Below, one piece after another: positions 32,606-40,870 of a stretch of 64,000 nt of DNA. Numbering within the stretch: the first letter of the stretch is position 1; every line of letters starts with the position of its first letter. Both the position numbers and the translations under genes were made by a program. This stretch comes from Halobacterium hubeiense. GTDB lineage: Archaea > Halobacteriota > Halobacteria > Halobacteriales > Halobacteriaceae. The DNA lies in assembly GCF_001488575.1 (NCBI RefSeq), contig NZ_LN831302.1:1426001-1490000 (forward strand), in the 5' to 3' direction. The notes under the pieces are model-generated. The model saw only the letters and a list, made by a program, of their open reading frames with translations, searched no databases and was not told the origin of the DNA.

Positions 32606-34153
32606 TCAGTACGCGAACACGTCCCACGCCAGCTCGCCGAGCGAGCGCGACCCGAGCGCGGCCGGCCGGCGGGCGTCCACGCCGCGCCCGGTCTCGACGG
32701 TGTAGCCGACGTTTCGCACGAGCCGCGTGCCGTCCACGGTCGCGTTCAGACGCGCACGCCCGCCGAGGACGACGCCGCGCTCGGCGTCCACGCGCATCCG
32801 TATCCGCGCGGTCTCCGCGGTCACGCTCCCGGTGGTACTCCCCTGCAACGCCTCGAACACCGCCGCGTCGCCGGTGAGTTCGAGGGTCCGGGTGCCGCCC
32901 GCGCGCTCGACCGTCGTCCACGACCCGGTTCGAGCCGCGGGGAGCCCGTACCCGATTCCGACGCCCTCGGTGACGGTGTAGTCGTCGCTGACCTGCCAGT
33001 ACCCCGGGAGGGCGTGTGCGGTGTCGCCGTCCGCGGGAACCGCGCCGAGCCGGAAGAACCCGGGGGTGTAGCCGCGGAACTGGTAGGCGACACCGCTGTC
33101 CGCGTACCCGACGTCGGTTCGGTTCTCGTGGCGCAGTGAGGCCCTGAACTGGCGCGCCGAGCGCTCGACGACGGTCGTGGCGACGGCGCGGTCACCGTCC
33201 CACTGCTCGGTGGCGACGACGCGGTGGTCCGCCGCGCCGGTGTTGTCGAGGGCCGCCGCGTACGCGTCCGAGGCGTCCGCGGGAAGGGGCGACGCCGCCG
33301 TAGCGGTTCCGGGCCGCGTCTCGGTGACGCGGACCGCGCTCGCGCCGGCGACCAGTCCCGCGACGAGGAGCGCCGCGAGCGCGACCCGCCGCACGGGAAC
33401 AGAGCGCGGTTCCCGGGGCTCGGACGCGGCTAGGGCGACGTGCATCGGGTAGACGAACATGCCGAGGAGGACCAGCGTCCCCGCGCCCGCGCCGACCGTC
33501 GCGAGGAACGCGAGCGTCGCTACGTCCCGGGTCGCGTACTGGCCGCTCGCGAGCGCGCCGACGAAGAGGCCAGCGGCGAGGACGCACGCGGCGTGGAGGG
33601 CGAGCGCTGTGGCGGTCCGGCGTCGGTTCCCGGCCGCGTGCAGCGGTGCGGCGGCCGCCGCGCGGAGTCGGTCGCCGGCGACGACGCGTTCCACGGCGGG
33701 CGCGAGCACCGCCCACGCGAGGAGCGCTCCGGCCGCGACGCCGGCCAACGGCGCGACGAGGACCGTCGTGGGCGAGAGCGACCCGCCGGTCGCGTAGACG
33801 GCCGCACGGAGCGGCGTGTCCACGAGGAGGAACGCGGCCGTACCGAGCGCGAGCGCGACGAGGTGGCCGCCGACGGCGACAGCGAGGAGCCGCGGGGCGC
33901 GGTCGCGGAGCGTCGCGGCGGCTGTCCACTGCGGGGGCGCGTCGGGCGTTTCGAGCGCGGCGCGAACGGTCGGCGCGGCCGCGGCGAGCACCGGGAGCGC
34001 GACGACCGGCGGGAACGCGACTGTTAGCACCGGGTGGACGACGACGAGCGCGAGCCGGACGGCGGCCTCGCCGAGCAGCGCCGCGGCCGCGAGCGCGAAC
34101 ACGCGCGGTCGATTCAGGACGACGTGGAGGGCGTCGCGGAGCGTGGGGGCCAT
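32606..34153 (-). CDS. Multi-pass membrane protein with extracytoplasmic domain
   Basis: A 515-residue protein in two halves. Residues 1-280 hold about six or seven membrane helices (for example VFALAAAALLGEAAVRLALVVV, LVALALGTAAFLLVDT, AACVLAAGLFVGALA, VALAALLVAGLVAGASAV). The second half is soluble, Ser/Thr/Asp-rich and probably outside the cell, with strands such as VATEQWDGDRAVATTVVERS and RIRMRVDAERGVVLGGRARL. ATG 34153 is chosen from the TATA-like box (GTCTTTTGAG) 28 bases upstream; GTG 34162 is in frame. No family is recognised. Confidence 0.75.
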   Translation of the reverse strand: MAPTLRDALHVVLNRPRVFALAAAALLGEAAVRLALVVVHPVLTVAFPPVVALPVLAAAAPTVRAALETPDAPPQWTAAATLRDRAPRLLAVAVGGHLVALALGTAAFLLVDTPLRAAVYATGGSLSPTTVLVAPLAGVAAGALLAWAVLAPAVERVVAGDRLRAAAAAPLHAAGNRRRTATALALHAACVLAAGLFVGALASGQYATRDVATLAFLATVGAGAGTLVLLGMFVYPMHVALAASEPREPRSVPVRRVALAALLVAGLVAGASAVRVTETRPGTATAASPLPADASDAYAAALDNTGAADHRVVATEQWDGDRAVATTVVERSARQFRASLRHENRTDVGYADSGVAYQFRGYTPGFFRLGAVPADGDTAHALPGYWQVSDDYTVTEGVGIGYGLPAARTGSWTTVERAGGTRTLELTGDAAVFEALQGSTTGSVTAETARIRMRVDAERGVVLGGRARLNATVDGTRLVRNVGYTVETGRGVDARRPAALGSRSLGELAWDVFAY

Positions 34154-34199
34154 CGTCTCCACAAGCTCACACGACCCTCAAAAGACGGTCGGTGGGCGG

Positions 34200-34619
34200 C
34201 TACGAGAGGGCTTCGCGGGCGTTCTCGACGGCGGCCTCCTTCTTCGCGGGGTAGGCCTCGACTTTCGCGCGGAGCGCGATGCCGTCGCCCAGTTGGGCGT
34301 CGCCGAGGAACGCCTCCTGCTTGTCGAGGTGGACGAACAGCGAGCAGTTGTCGTCGACGCGCTGGTCCAATTCCTCACGGATGCGCTCGATGTCCGCGCC
34401 GTCGCGCAGTTGGCCTAGGACGTGTCGCATCTCGTCGGCGCGCTCGACGCGTGCGGAGAGCACGACGATGCGGTCGCCGAGGTGGCCTTCGCTCTCGGCG
34501 CGTTCGAGTTCGACCTCCTCGGGGAGGAAGTGCCCGAGCGCGTCGGCGACGCGGACCTCGTCCTCCGTGCCGTAGCAGAACGCCCGGAGGTCGACGTAGT
34601 GGAACGGAACCTCGCTCAT
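34200..34619 (-). CDS. COG1325-type RNA-binding protein
   Basis: A 139-residue protein of the archaeal family once predicted to be an exosome-associated RNA-binding subunit. Matching segments are VPFHYVDLRAFCYGTEDEVRVADALGHFLP, GHLGDRIVVLSARVERADEMRHVLGQL and DNCSLFVHLDKQEAFLGDAQLGDGIALRAKVEAYP. It belongs with the RNase P, proteasome and SBDS genes just to its left in the ancestral superoperon. A TATA-like GCTTTTACC is about 28 bases upstream. Its precise function is unknown. Confidence 0.85.
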   Translation of the reverse strand: MSEVPFHYVDLRAFCYGTEDEVRVADALGHFLPEEVELERAESEGHLGDRIVVLSARVERADEMRHVLGQLRDGADIERIREELDQRVDDNCSLFVHLDKQEAFLGDAQLGDGIALRAKVEAYPAKKEAAVENAREALS

Positions 34620-34753
34620 TACGCCGTCGTAGGACGCCCGGCGGTAAAAGCGTCGCTACTGGCGGTCGCCGCGCCCGCTGGCGGCTGAGGGTTCTACGAG
34701 GGTGCATTTCACCGATAGAACTACTTGAATCGACGTAGAAGCGCTACTGACTG

Positions 34754-35611
34754 ATGCAGGACCAGCGCTTCCTCGAGTCCGACTGGGACTACTGCGTGGT
34801 GCTCGACGCGTGTCGCTACGACGTCTTCAGCGAGCTCTACGACGACTACCTCGACGGTGACCTCGAGAAGCGCTGGAGTACGGGCTCGTCGACGCCGGAG
34901 TGGGCGTACCGGACCTTCGAGGGCGACCACGACATCGCGTACTTCTCCGGGAACCCGTTCATCAACAGCCTCGGCATCCCGCTGAACGAACTCAAGTGGG
35001 GCGCCAGCTGCGACTACGAGTGGAGCGCCGACGACCACATCAGCGAGGTCGTCGACGTCTGGAAGCACGGCTGGGACGACGACCTCGGGACGATTCCGCC
35101 CGAGAGCATGGCCGAGTCGTTCCGCGACAACCAGGGGCTCGTCGCGGACGCCGACCGCACGGTCGTCCACTACATGCAGCCCCACGCGCCGTACCTCTCG
35201 CGGGGCGGCGGGCAGAAGCTCAGGCAGATACAGAAGGGCATCAAGCGGCAGGGCGAACGCGCGGAACTCGGCGAGGACGGCGGCCTGCTGTCGGCGCTCG
35301 GGGACCGGGTGCGCCCGCGCGTCGAGAGCGTCCTCGACGACAGCAACCTCGCGATGAAAGTCGGGCTGTGGCTCGAAACCGGGCTCGGCGGCGTCCTCAC
35401 CGACGGCACGAGAACGACCGCGATGCGCTACTACGAGGAGAACCTCCGCATCGCACTCGAAGGCGTCGCGGAGCTCGTGGAGTCGCTGGACGGCGACGTC
35501 GTCGTCACCGCCGACCACGGCGAGGCGTTCGGCGAGGACGGCGTCTGGGAGCACCACATCGAGACCCACATCCCGGCGCTGATGGAAGTGCCGTGGCTGG
35601 AACTCGACTAG
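34754..35611 (+). CDS. Alkaline-phosphatase-fold hydrolase, short form
   Basis: A 285-residue protein with sulfatase/phosphodiesterase core motifs: the metal-binding start VVLDACRYDVFSEL, the middle DDDLGTIPP and VVHYMQPHAPYLS, and the metal-binding VVVTADHGEAFGEDGVWEHH. It lacks the C/S-x-P-x-R formylglycine motif, so it is probably not a true sulfatase; phosphodiester or phosphoglycerol-type chemistry on surface glycans is more likely but unproven. It closely resembles the gene at 37825-38757. Its TAG stop shares CTAG with the converging glycosyltransferase gene. Confidence 0.8.
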   Translation: MQDQRFLESDWDYCVVLDACRYDVFSELYDDYLDGDLEKRWSTGSSTPEWAYRTFEGDHDIAYFSGNPFINSLGIPLNELKWGASCDYEWSADDHISEVVDVWKHGWDDDLGTIPPESMAESFRDNQGLVADADRTVVHYMQPHAPYLSRGGGQKLRQIQKGIKRQGERAELGEDGGLLSALGDRVRPRVESVLDDSNLAMKVGLWLETGLGGVLTDGTRTTAMRYYEENLRIALEGVAELVESLDGDVVVTADHGEAFGEDGVWEHHIETHIPALMEVPWLELD

Positions 35612-36600
35612 TCGGCGCTGGCCGGCGAGTCGCTCCCGGTGGACGCCGCGTCCGGGAGGTACGACGCCGCGATGTCCGCGACGCGCTTCGCGCCGTTGGC
35701 GTGCGGTTCCGGCGGCTCCACGGCGTCGAGGAGCGCTTCCACGCCCGCAATCGAGTCCGCCGCGTAGAAGCCGGGCGTGTCCGCGAGCGCGTCCACGACG
35801 CCGCGCTGTTCTGACGTCGCCGGTAACACGATGCAGGGCGTGCCGGCGACCGCGGCCTCCATCACCGTGGAGTAGCCGCTGCAGATGACGAGGTTCGCGC
35901 CGGCGACGAACGGCTGCAGCGACTCCTGTAGCTCCCAGTCGTCGCCGCCGACGAGCGTCACGTCCCGGCCGCTCGCTTCGATGGCGTCCGCGAGGCGGTC
36001 GGGGTCCACGCTGAACTCGCTGGGCACGACGAGCACGTCCACGTCCGCGTCCGGCGCGTCGCCGACCGGCGCCATCGGCCCCACGTCGTCGGCGCCCGGA
36101 ATCGACGGGCCGCCGCTCCAGACCTTGGGGTGGAGGAACTGCTCGGCGCCGTAGCCCGCGATGCGGTTGCGGACCCACGCGCCGGCGCGCTCGACGGTCG
36201 TCGAGTAGAACGCCGCGGGGTCGTGGGAGACGTAGACGTAGCGCTGGCCGTGCAGGGTCGCGGCGATGGCCGCGGAGATGTCGTCGGTCACGAGGAGCGC
36301 GGGGGCTTCGTCGTCGAACCACCCGCGGTACTGCTTGACGCGCTCGGCGACCGCGGGCCCGCTGTTCCGGAGGACGTCCAGCAGGCCGCCGTTCTGGTAG
36401 TCGCCGACGAAGTCGAGGTCCAGCGGCTCGAACTCCGTGTAGCCGTTGGCCTCCACGAACTTCGTGCCGGGACCGCCGCCCGCGATGACCACGTCGTAGC
36501 CGGCGGCTTCCAGTTCCTCGACGACCGCCAGCATCCGGGTGGCGTGGCCGGCGCCCTCGCAGTAGTGGGCGACGGCGACCTTCGGGGGTGTCGCGGTCAC
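35608..36600 (-). CDS. Glycosyltransferase, GT-B fold (MurG/UGT-like)
   Basis: A 330-residue predicted sugar transferase. The N-terminal acceptor-side motif is VAHYCEGAGHATRMLAVVEELEAAGYDVVIAGGG. The donor half ends with the nucleotide-sugar region LVICSGYSTVMEAAVAGTPCIVLPATSEQ, the usual family 28-like HxG/S-E pattern with Ser for His. Start codon GTG at 36600, with a TATA-like GTTTTATACC about 32 bases upstream. It lies among flippase and hydrolase genes, so it probably builds a surface glycan or glycolipid. Donor and acceptor unknown. Confidence 0.85.
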   Translation of the reverse strand: MTATPPKVAVAHYCEGAGHATRMLAVVEELEAAGYDVVIAGGGPGTKFVEANGYTEFEPLDLDFVGDYQNGGLLDVLRNSGPAVAERVKQYRGWFDDEAPALLVTDDISAAIAATLHGQRYVYVSHDPAAFYSTTVERAGAWVRNRIAGYGAEQFLHPKVWSGGPSIPGADDVGPMAPVGDAPDADVDVLVVPSEFSVDPDRLADAIEASGRDVTLVGGDDWELQESLQPFVAGANLVICSGYSTVMEAAVAGTPCIVLPATSEQRGVVDALADTPGFYAADSIAGVEALLDAVEPPEPHANGAKRVADIAASYLPDAASTGSDSPASAD

Positions 36601-36654
36601 GTGTGCGTCACTGTCGGTGCGCGAGCGGTATAAAACACTCCGAACGGGCGCGGG

Positions 36655-37668
36655 TCACGAGCGGACGCCGAGCGCGCTGGTGGCGGCGGCGCCGACGGTC
36701 GTCGTCAGCAGGTAGCCGCCGACGCTGTGAATCGTGACGACAGCCGCGATGGTCGGCGCGCTCACAGCCGTCAGCAGCGTGAGCAGCGTGACGTTGATGG
36801 CTTCGGTCCCGCCGAGGCCGCCGGGCGTCGGGAGCGCCGACCCGACCTTCCCCAGCGGGAGCACGAAGAACGGGACGTAGACGGGGACGGAGGCGTCGAG
36901 CGCGAGGAACGTCACCCACAGGCCCAGCGCCTGGAACGCCCACCCGAGCGCCGAGCAGCCGACGGCCGCCACGAGGCGCTCGCGGGAGACGGCGACGCGG
37001 CCGAGCGCGTCCGTGAACCCGCTGATGCGGGCCGCGAGGTCCTCGGCGTCCGGGAGGGAGACGCGGGGAATCGCGCCGACGACGCGGTGGATGACCGCCG
37101 CGACCGTCCCGCCCGCGCGGCCACGAATCGCGGCCCGGTAGCGCCACACGACCGCCGCGAGGACCGGGAGGACCACGGCCGCGGTGATGACGGCGACCGG
37201 GAGCAAGCCGAGTTCCCCGTCGGTCTCCGTGGCGACGTAGTAGAGCGAGCCGACCGCCGCGAACGCCAGCGACGGCACGACGTTGATGGCGTCGAGGCTC
37301 GTGATGGACGCGAGGCTCACCTCGTAGTCCGTGCCCGCGGTCTGGGTGAGCAGCCACGCGGTCACGGGCTCGCCGCCCGCCTGCCCGAACGGCGTGACGT
37401 GGTTCGCGAACGCGCCCGCGGCGTTCACGAGCAGCGCCGTGTGGACCGGCACGCGGATGTCGAGCGCGCGCAGGACGTTCCACAGCGCCAGCCCCCACGA
37501 CACGTTCCACAGCAGTATCACGCCCGCGACGACCGCGAGCAACACGGGGTCCGCGGACCGGGCGGCCGCGAGCACCTCGCGGGCGTCCACGACCCAGAAC
37601 ATGACCGCGAACACGAGCGCTGCGCCCGCAACCCCGGCCACCGTCGCCAGCAGGTCCTCTCGCTGCAC
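36655..37668 (-). CDS. Flippase-like membrane protein (LPG synthase TM / UPF0104)
   Basis: A 337-residue protein with about eight membrane helices, of the family shared by the membrane part of lysylphosphatidylglycerol synthase and the C-terminal half of AglD. Diagnostic segments are GAFANHVTPFGQAGGEPVTAWLL, LPLGKVGSALPTPGGLGGTEAI and the final GGYLLTTTVGAAATSALG. Such proteins are thought to move lipid-linked groups across the membrane. GTG 37668 is chosen because a TATA-like GATTGATTC lies 26 bases upstream; TTG 37698 is in frame. Confidence 0.88.
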   Translation of the reverse strand: MQREDLLATVAGVAGAALVFAVMFWVVDAREVLAAARSADPVLLAVVAGVILLWNVSWGLALWNVLRALDIRVPVHTALLVNAAGAFANHVTPFGQAGGEPVTAWLLTQTAGTDYEVSLASITSLDAINVVPSLAFAAVGSLYYVATETDGELGLLPVAVITAAVVLPVLAAVVWRYRAAIRGRAGGTVAAVIHRVVGAIPRVSLPDAEDLAARISGFTDALGRVAVSRERLVAAVGCSALGWAFQALGLWVTFLALDASVPVYVPFFVLPLGKVGSALPTPGGLGGTEAINVTLLTLLTAVSAPTIAAVVTIHSVGGYLLTTTVGAAATSALGVRS

Positions 37669-37824
37669 GCCTCCGAGTGGCGGGCGGGCGTGAATCAATC
37701 CATCGAATCCCGCGGCCGGGGGTCGTCCCGTCGCCGGTCGAATGGGAGGTTTTTTCTCCGCCCGTCACGACCGGAGCACCGAGTACCTGCCCGGAAATGT
37801 TCGAGAAGACGCCCACACCGACCG

Positions 37825-38757
37825 ATGGTTGACGTGCCCGCTCAGGCGGCCAACGTCGCCCGCAACCTCCGCTACCGCGGCGCCGACGCCGTCCGCGAAC
37901 TCGCGTCGCTGGTGAAGTACTCGCGGCGCTCGACGACCGACGCCGACCCCGTGCTGGACGCCGACTGGGACGTTCTCGTCCTCCTGGACGCGTGCCGCGC
38001 GGACCTGTTCGCGGAGGCCGCCGCCGACGTCGACTACGACTTCCTCCCCGCGGACCCGGGGTCGCGGACGTCGCCCGCCAGCTCCTCCGTGGAGTGGCTG
38101 GAGACGGTGTTCGGCGGCGCCAGCGACGACGCGCTCGCGGACCTCGCGTACGTCACCGGCAACCCCTACTCCGCGTCGAAAATCGACCACGACCGCTTCC
38201 ACGGCGTCGAGGAGGTGTGGCGGTACGCGTGGGACGACGACCTCGGCACGATTCCGCCGCGGCCCGTGACGGACGTCGCCATCCGCACCGGCCGCGAGGC
38301 GGCCGCCGACCGGATGGTCGTCCACTACATGCAGCCGCACTTCCCGTCGGTCCTGGAGCGCGAGCAGCGAAGCGAGGGCGTCGAACTGGACGCTTTCGGC
38401 GACGACGAGATGTCCGTCTGGGACGACCTCCGCTTCGGCCGCCGGAGCGAGACCGACGCGTGGGAGACCTACCGCGAGAACCTCGAATACGTCCTCGAGG
38501 ACCTCGAACTGCTGTTCGAGAATCTGGACGCCGAGCGCGTCGTCGTCACCGCCGACCACGGCAACGCGTTCGGCGAGCACCACGTCTACGGCCACCCCGG
38601 GGGCGTCGATCTCCCCGTCCTCCGCGAGGTGCCGTGGTGCGAGACGACTGCGACCGACACGCACAGCCACGACCCCGACGCCGCGGGCCGCGACGACACC
38701 GGCGAGAGCGGCGACGTCGTCGAAGAACGACTCGAAGATCTCGGCTACCGAACCTAA
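37825..38757 (+). CDS. Alkaline-phosphatase-fold hydrolase, short form
   Basis: A 310-residue paralogue of the product of 34754-35611. It shares LVLLDACRADLFAEA (metal Asp), SSSVEWLETVF, YVTGNPYSASK, DDDLGTIPPRPVTD, VVHYMQPHFPS, and VVVTADHGNAFGEHHVYGHPGG with the Asp-His and His-x-x-x-His metal ligands. The C-terminal VVEERLEDLGYRT repeats the ending of the next gene's product (NERLEDLGYL). The downstream hydrolase gene starts two bases later, so they form an operon. Chemistry is inferred as phosphodiester or phospholipid-headgroup transfer. Confidence 0.8.
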   Translation: MVDVPAQAANVARNLRYRGADAVRELASLVKYSRRSTTDADPVLDADWDVLVLLDACRADLFAEAAADVDYDFLPADPGSRTSPASSSVEWLETVFGGASDDALADLAYVTGNPYSASKIDHDRFHGVEEVWRYAWDDDLGTIPPRPVTDVAIRTGREAAADRMVVHYMQPHFPSVLEREQRSEGVELDAFGDDEMSVWDDLRFGRRSETDAWETYRENLEYVLEDLELLFENLDAERVVVTADHGNAFGEHHVYGHPGGVDLPVLREVPWCETTATDTHSHDPDAAGRDDTGESGDVVEERLEDLGYRT

Positions 38758-38759
38758 CG

Positions 38760-39998
38760 ATGGACACTACCGACTCCCCGAACCTCCTGCTGGTCGTGGT
38801 GGACTGCCTGCGACAGGACTTCCTGCACCGCGACGCCGTGGACACGCCGTTCCTCGACGGGCTCCGCGAGCGCGGGCGGGAAGCCACCGATCTGTACGCC
38901 ACCGCGACCACGACGACGCCCGCGGTCGCGAGCCTGCTGACGGGCACGTACGGCGAGCGCAACGGCATCAAGTCGCTGCGCCGCGGCAGCCTCTCCGACG
39001 ACGTCGAGTCGATGCCCGAGATACTGGGCGACGCCGGCTACCACACCGAAGCGATGGCGACCGGTCCGCTCGTCCCCGAGACCGGCCTCGACAGGGGGTT
39101 CGACCGCTACGAGTGCCGGGACCGCGACGAGTCGATGTTCAGCGACTGGCGCGAGGACGGCCTCGATAGGCTCGCCAGTCTGCCGGAACCGTTCGCGGCG
39201 TTCGTCCACCTCTGGGAGATTCACGAGGACGTCCACGTCCCCGGCGAGTTCGACAGCGCGGAGTACGGGGAAACGCCGTACGGCCGCGCGCTCTCCGCGC
39301 TCGACCGCGAAATCGAGGCGCTCGTTGACGCGGTCCCCGAGGACACGGTGGTCGCGGTCGTCGGCGACCACGGCGAGAGCATCACCCACCGCAACAACCC
39401 CCTGCGCCTGCTCGCGAAGTCCCTGCGGGACGGCCTGAAATACTACGGCGGCGTGGACACCCGCGGCGCCGCCGAGCGCGTCAACCAGTACTGCGAGCGG
39501 TTCGGCCCCGACCTCGACGACCACTTCCTCGAGAACGGGCACGGCGAGAACGTCTTCGACTTCACCACGAACGTCCCGTTCGTGCTCGCCGGCCCCGGCG
39601 TCGAGCCCGCGACCGTGGACGCCCAAGTCCGGCAAATCGACATCCTCCCCACCTTGCTGGACGCGCTCGGCGTGGAGCGCGAGACCGACGGCGAGGTCGT
39701 CGAACCCGGAATCGAGGACCGCGTCGCGTACATGCGCGCCTGCGGTGCCTCGCTGCACGGCGAGCGCAACTGGGCGCGCGCCGTCCGGCACGACGACGCC
39801 AAGTACGTCGAGTACCCCGACCGCGACTGGGAGCCCGGCGTCTACGACCTCGCGGAGAACCCCCGGGAGCTGGAGCGCGCCGACGACCCGGAGCTCGAAG
39901 CCGAACTCCGGGAGCGGCTCCCCGAGCGCGGCGTCGACCCGACGGACGTCGAGATGCTGGAAATCAACGAGCGCCTCGAAGACCTCGGCTACCTCTGA
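38760..39998 (+). CDS. Sulfatase-fold phosphodiesterase/phosphotransferase
   Basis: A 412-residue full-length member of the arylsulfatase-like superfamily. Metal and nucleophile sites: LLLVVVDCLRQDFLHRD, the nucleophile region TATTTTPAVASLLTGTYGERNG with Thr where sulfatases have Cys or Ser, and AVVGDHGESITH. The C-terminal part has RQIDILPTLLDALGVE and a KYVEYPDRDW strand. The missing formylglycine motif argues for a phosphatidylglycerol- or phosphonate-type hydrolase/transferase. It is the last gene of the two-gene hydrolase operon. Confidence 0.85.
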   Translation: MDTTDSPNLLLVVVDCLRQDFLHRDAVDTPFLDGLRERGREATDLYATATTTTPAVASLLTGTYGERNGIKSLRRGSLSDDVESMPEILGDAGYHTEAMATGPLVPETGLDRGFDRYECRDRDESMFSDWREDGLDRLASLPEPFAAFVHLWEIHEDVHVPGEFDSAEYGETPYGRALSALDREIEALVDAVPEDTVVAVVGDHGESITHRNNPLRLLAKSLRDGLKYYGGVDTRGAAERVNQYCERFGPDLDDHFLENGHGENVFDFTTNVPFVLAGPGVEPATVDAQVRQIDILPTLLDALGVERETDGEVVEPGIEDRVAYMRACGASLHGERNWARAVRHDDAKYVEYPDRDWEPGVYDLAENPRELERADDPELEAELRERLPERGVDPTDVEMLEINERLEDLGYL

Positions 39999-40037
39999 AG
40001 CGGCGGCTACGCGGCGGGAAAACAGGAACGAGCGTCG

Positions 40038-40274
40038 TTACGCGTCGTCGCGCTCTTCGTCGTCGCCCTCGTCGGGGTCCTCCTCGCTCTCGTCGTCCTC
40101 GGCGAGTTCGAGGTTGTCCTCGGGGACGCCGGCCTCCTGCCCGTCGTCGAAGCTCACGGTGTAGTTGGGCTCGCCGAACATCGTGTCGACGACCTGCGTG
40201 ACGGTGCCGGTCTCGCCGTCGTACTCGCTGTGCTTGTCGTGGAGGACGACCTCGTCGTCTTCTTCGAAGCTCAT
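40038..40274 (-). CDS. Small acidic SH3/KOW-like protein
   Basis: A 78-residue protein. The first 55 residues form a small barrel-like domain (DDEVVLHDKHSEYDGETGTVTQVVDTMFGEPNYTVSFDDGQEAGVPEDNL), reminiscent of KOW or Tudor-type domains; the rest is an Asp/Glu tail. Conserved in haloarchaea without known function. The start is supported by a TATA-like GCTTTTGAATC about 27 bases upstream. Confidence 0.8.
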   Translation of the reverse strand: MSFEEDDEVVLHDKHSEYDGETGTVTQVVDTMFGEPNYTVSFDDGQEAGVPEDNLELAEDDESEEDPDEGDDEERDDA

Positions 40275-40408
40275 ACCCCAAGTTCCGCCGGCCGATTCAA
40301 AAGCGACCCGGTTTCGGGGCTGAAGCGGTGGCGAGTGCGCCCGGCCGTGTCCGCCGCGCCGACCGCGCTCTCGTAGCGCTTTTCTCGGTACTCCGCGTGC
40401 GTGCTGGC

Positions 40409-40870
40409 ATGGACGTACGCGTGCCGGCGGACAGCGAGCGGGCGGCCGTCGCCGACCGGCTGCTCCGGCCGGCGTACCGCGAGGCCGAAGCCCTCGACCC
40501 CGCGTTCAGCGACCTCGACGAGGCCGTCGTCGCCGAGGAGGACTGCTCGCGGTGGCTGGACGACGACGACCGCACGATGTTCGTCGCGTACGACCCCGAG
40601 CCCGTCGGCGTCGTCTCCGGCGGCGTCACGTCGTCGCCCGAGCTGTACACCCGCGGGAAGAACTGCTACGTGGACGGCCTCTACGTCGTCCCGGAGCGCC
40701 GCCGCGAGGGCATCGCGGGCCGCCTGCTCGACCGCATGAAGGCGTGGGGCCGCGAGCGCGACTGCGAGTACGCGAGCCTCTCCGTGCACGTGGACAACCA
40801 CGCCGCGATGGCGTTCTACGAGGATCACGGCTTCGAGCCGAAGTTCCGCAGCCTCCGTCAGCGGCTCTGA
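40409..40870 (+). CDS. GNAT-family N-acetyltransferase
   Basis: A 153-residue GNAT. The acetyl-CoA motif is VDGLYVVPERRREGIAGRLLDRMKAWGRERDCEYASLSVHVDNHAAMAFYEDHGFEPKF, a classic motif A/B. The N-terminus MDVRVPADSERAAVADRLLRPAYREAEAL sets the start, 29 bases after a TATA-like GCGCTTTTC; an in-frame GTG at 40328 would add a basic non-family extension. Its stop abuts the stop of the next gene with no gap. Acceptor unknown. Confidence 0.88.
   Translation: MDVRVPADSERAAVADRLLRPAYREAEALDPAFSDLDEAVVAEEDCSRWLDDDDRTMFVAYDPEPVGVVSGGVTSSPELYTRGKNCYVDGLYVVPERRREGIAGRLLDRMKAWGRERDCEYASLSVHVDNHAAMAFYEDHGFEPKFRSLRQRL

Noticed and set aside
36727-37824. Long open frame running into the hydrolase gene at 37825
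   Set aside because: It is antisense to the flippase-like gene, rich in Arg/Asp/Glu without fold-like pattern. The hydrolase N-terminus begins at ATG 37825.
38760-39998. Calling the surface-cluster enzymes sulfatases
   Set aside because: All three lack the Cys/Ser-x-Pro-x-Arg motif needed for formylglycine; only the alkaline-phosphatase fold is supported.
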